In this document: piece by piece, positions 13,144-14,624 of the stretch
Layout: the number at the start of each line of letters is the position of its first letter
Numbering within the stretch: the first letter of the stretch is position 1
NCBI GenBank assembly: GCA_012270625.1
Contig: JAAXHZ010000154.1
Location: 1 to 14,624 of the forward strand
Source: Dehalococcoidia bacterium
GTDB taxonomy: Bacteria; Chloroflexota; Dehalococcoidia; SAR202; UBA11138
Direction: 5' to 3'
DNA length: 14,624 nucleotides
Made by a program: the position numbers and the translations under genes
Notes under the pieces: generated by a model
What the model was told of the DNA's origin: nothing
What the model saw: only the letters and a program-made list of their open reading frames with translations
Database searches by the model: none

Positions 13144-13884
13144 ATGGCCGTGATTGCAACTGGTGGCCTATCAGGAGGCGGAGGACGGTTCCTAGGGCCG
13201 GAGTTGTCCAGACGCATCGACGCCGACTACGTTGATCGGCTTATCCTATCGAATGTATCCCGAGAGTTGCAGGCCACTGTAGAAGCGCTCGACCAGAGAG
13301 AGCAACGCCCACCTACCAGGGCTGAGCGCTTTTCGCGGTTGATTCAGAGGATCATGGAACGCACTGCCTACACGGGAGGCGGCCCCGATCCCTACTTCGG
13401 CACCGTGTATCCCGAATTCCTCATATCTGAGTACGACGAGCTGCCAACACTAATTGCAACTCGTGGGCATGAGATAGACGACGATGCCTACATTGGCGCG
13501 ATTAAGTCGGTTATCGAAGACCTGGCTTCTGGCGGAAACGTAGTTATCGTCGGACGAGGCGCCCATATTATCCTGAAGGACAATCCCGATGTCCTGCGCG
13601 TCGGTCTGATAGCCACGCTCGAGGACAGGGTGGAACGAATCATGGTGCGCGAGCGCATGAGCCAGTCGGAGGCCGAAGAGTCCATCAGAGCGAGGGACGC
13701 CGCAAGATTGCAATACTTCCAGCGCTTCTTCGACATCGACTCCCCGGACTCCGCGGAACATTACCACTTGGTCATCAATACCAGTGAAATGAACCTGGAC
13801 GCCGCAACTGACATCATCATCAGGGCATCCGAGGAGCTCGAGATGGGAAGGCTATCGAGACATGCCTTCCGTGTCGAACCGTAA
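13144..13884 (+). CDS. Cytidylate-kinase-like family P-loop protein
   Basis: This 246-residue protein is of the cytidylate kinase-like family, a branch of the P-loop NMP-kinase fold with unknown substrate. The N-terminal GGLSGGGGRFLGPELSRRI (7-25) occupies the P-loop position but lacks the GK(S/T) lysine. VVIVGRGAHIIL (133-144) is the most characteristic strand-loop. RVGLIATLEDRVERIM (152-167) is the nucleotide-base region. RDAARLQYFQRFFDID (184-199) and HYHLVINT (206-213) are C-terminal family signatures. It is longer than Cmk itself (about 225) and lacks Cmk's GPSGSGKGT, so it should not be named cmk. ATG 13144 has GAGGT (13134-13138) five bases upstream. It stands alone, convergent with the ABC ATPase (29-base gap). 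Confidence 0.82.
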   Translation: MAVIATGGLSGGGGRFLGPELSRRIDADYVDRLILSNVSRELQATVEALDQREQRPPTRAERFSRLIQRIMERTAYTGGGPDPYFGTVYPEFLISEYDELPTLIATRGHEIDDDAYIGAIKSVIEDLASGGNVVIVGRGAHIILKDNPDVLRVGLIATLEDRVERIMVRERMSQSEAEESIRARDAARLQYFQRFFDIDSPDSAEHYHLVINTSEMNLDAATDIIIRASEELEMGRLSRHAFRVEP

Positions 13885-13913
13885 ACCGATCACGCTATTA
13901 GCTCAGGATTGTC

Positions 13914-14624
13914 TCACGTCTGCGGTGGCCGCAGCGAATTGACCACTATGGGCCTCCCGGTCTCCGGGTGATCGATCACCCGAACCTCAGCGCCGTACAC
14001 GTCCCTGATACGATTCGCTGTCAGCACCTCGGTCGGTGTGCCCACCGCGACAAATCTGCCCCCTGACATCAGCGCGATCTTGTCGCAGAACTGAGCCGCC
14101 AGGGTGAGATCGTGCACCGCCGTCACTACCGTCTTGCCGAGTGCGGTCATATCTACTAGCATCTGCATTATCGCGGGTTGATAGGCAAGGTCTAGGTTCG
14201 CCGTGGGTTCGTCCAGCAGCATCACGGGGGTGCGCTGGGCAAGGGCCATGGCAATGGCGACCCGCTGCCTCTCGCCACCCGAAAGCCTGTCCACCGGCCT
14301 GTCGAGATACTCGTCTGTGTCGGTCATTCTCATGGTGTCGATCGCGATCGACAGGTCGTCCTCTGTCTCCCACGATAGCAGTCCTAGGTGAGGATTGCGA
14401 CCCATCAGCACTACCTCGAGCGCTCTAGCCCCGGCTGGCAGCTCGGGTGTCTGAGGAACCACAGCCACGAGCTGCGCCCTGCTCTTGGCAGATAACTTCG
14501 ACATGTCATTGCCGTCCACACGTACGGAGCCGCGCTGCGGGGCGATCACGCCTGCTATCAGTTTCATCAACGTTGACTTGCCCACGCCGTTTGGCCCACC
14601 TATCCCAACCAGGCTGCCCTTCCC
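13914..14624 (-). CDS. ABC transporter ATP-binding protein, FepC/BtuD type (partial)
   Basis: The gene runs off the right edge, so its N-terminus is missing; 236 residues are visible. It is the cytoplasmic ATPase of an importer of the iron-siderophore, heme or vitamin B12 class. Motifs by visible residue are Walker A GPNGVGKST (10-18), Q-loop VVPQTPELP (Q58), signature LSGGERQR (114-121), Walker B VMLLDEPTANLDL (134-146) and the H-loop in VTAVHDL (H171). The segment MGRNPHLG is typical of the FecE/BtuD/HmuV group. The C-terminal tail beyond VYGAEVRVIDHP is short, so there is no second ATPase domain. Permease and binding-protein genes are expected beyond 14624. The substrate cannot be told from this subunit. 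GTG 14585 is not a real start, because Walker A extends upstream of it. Confidence 0.93.
   Translation of the reverse strand, partial: GKGSLVGIGGPNGVGKSTLMKLIAGVIAPQRGSVRVDGNDMSKLSAKSRAQLVAVVPQTPELPAGARALEVVLMGRNPHLGLLSWETEDDLSIAIDTMRMTDTDEYLDRPVDRLSGGERQRVAIAMALAQRTPVMLLDEPTANLDLAYQPAIMQMLVDMTALGKTVVTAVHDLTLAAQFCDKIALMSGGRFVAVGTPTEVLTANRIRDVYGAEVRVIDHPETGRPIVVNSLRPPQT

Noticed and set aside
13144..13884. Cytidylate kinase Cmk
   Set aside because: The Cmk P-loop GPSGSGKGT is absent and the C-terminal signatures are those of the cytidylate-kinase-like family.

Overview
The window looks like a chromosomal segment of a free-living bacterium with moderately high GC, fairly dense gene packing and mostly house-keeping or signalling genes. 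There are no rRNA, tRNA, phage or plasmid genes. The family mix (a magnesium-chelatase-I-like AAA+ ATPase with an INELPDL Walker B, an AcoX/COG3199-type ATP-NAD kinase-like protein followed by a gamma-glutamyltransferase-like enzyme, an Rcp1-like response regulator beside a GAF histidine kinase) reminds me of Chloroflexota, perhaps the SAR202/Dehalococcoidia side. That assignment is memory-based inference and no marker gene here settles it.

Layout. 1-206: non-coding leader with hairpins and a TTGACA box. 207-1706 (+): glycerol kinase glpK. 1715-2530 (-): metallo-beta-lactamase-fold protein with an N-terminal rubredoxin-like zinc ribbon, convergent with glpK. 2647-4047 (+): BchI-like AAA+ ATPase, divergent from the MBL gene. 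4076-4777 (-): endonuclease III. 4896-8703 (+): a probable transcription unit with a good sigma70 promoter, a 43-codon leader ORF, a HEAT-repeat protein, an ATP-NAD-kinase-like protein and a gamma-glutamyltransferase-like Ntn hydrolase. 8704-8935: convergent intergenic region full of dyads. 12632 down to 8936 (-): a four-gene operon of cytosolic GAF-GAF histidine kinase, Rcp1-like response regulator, EVE-domain protein and TPR protein. 12633-13143: a 511-base intergenic region holding the kinase promoter, a 141-bp MITE-like insertion with a 9-bp direct repeat and a REP/dRS3-like double hairpin, then a promoter with an operator-like dyad and a structured leader for the next gene. 13144-13884 (+): cytidylate-kinase-like P-loop protein. 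13914-14624 (-): FepC/BtuD-type ABC transporter ATPase, cut by the window end.

How the genes may work together. The histidine kinase and response regulator are separated by 2 bases and form one two-component pair. The regulator has no output domain, so the pair probably signals by protein contact. EVE and TPR follow in the same transcript and in one shared reading frame, interrupted by a single TAG. The other genes are functionally unrelated (glycerol catabolism, base-excision repair, peptide or amide hydrolysis, metal or cofactor import).

I did not find a clearly new defence or mobile system. The most unusual items are the MITE-like element at 12789-12947, the EVE/TPR in-frame stop, the leaderless-looking small ORF before the HEAT gene, and several enzymes that keep their family fold but have altered active-site residues (MBL, AAA+, GGT-like, CMK-like).
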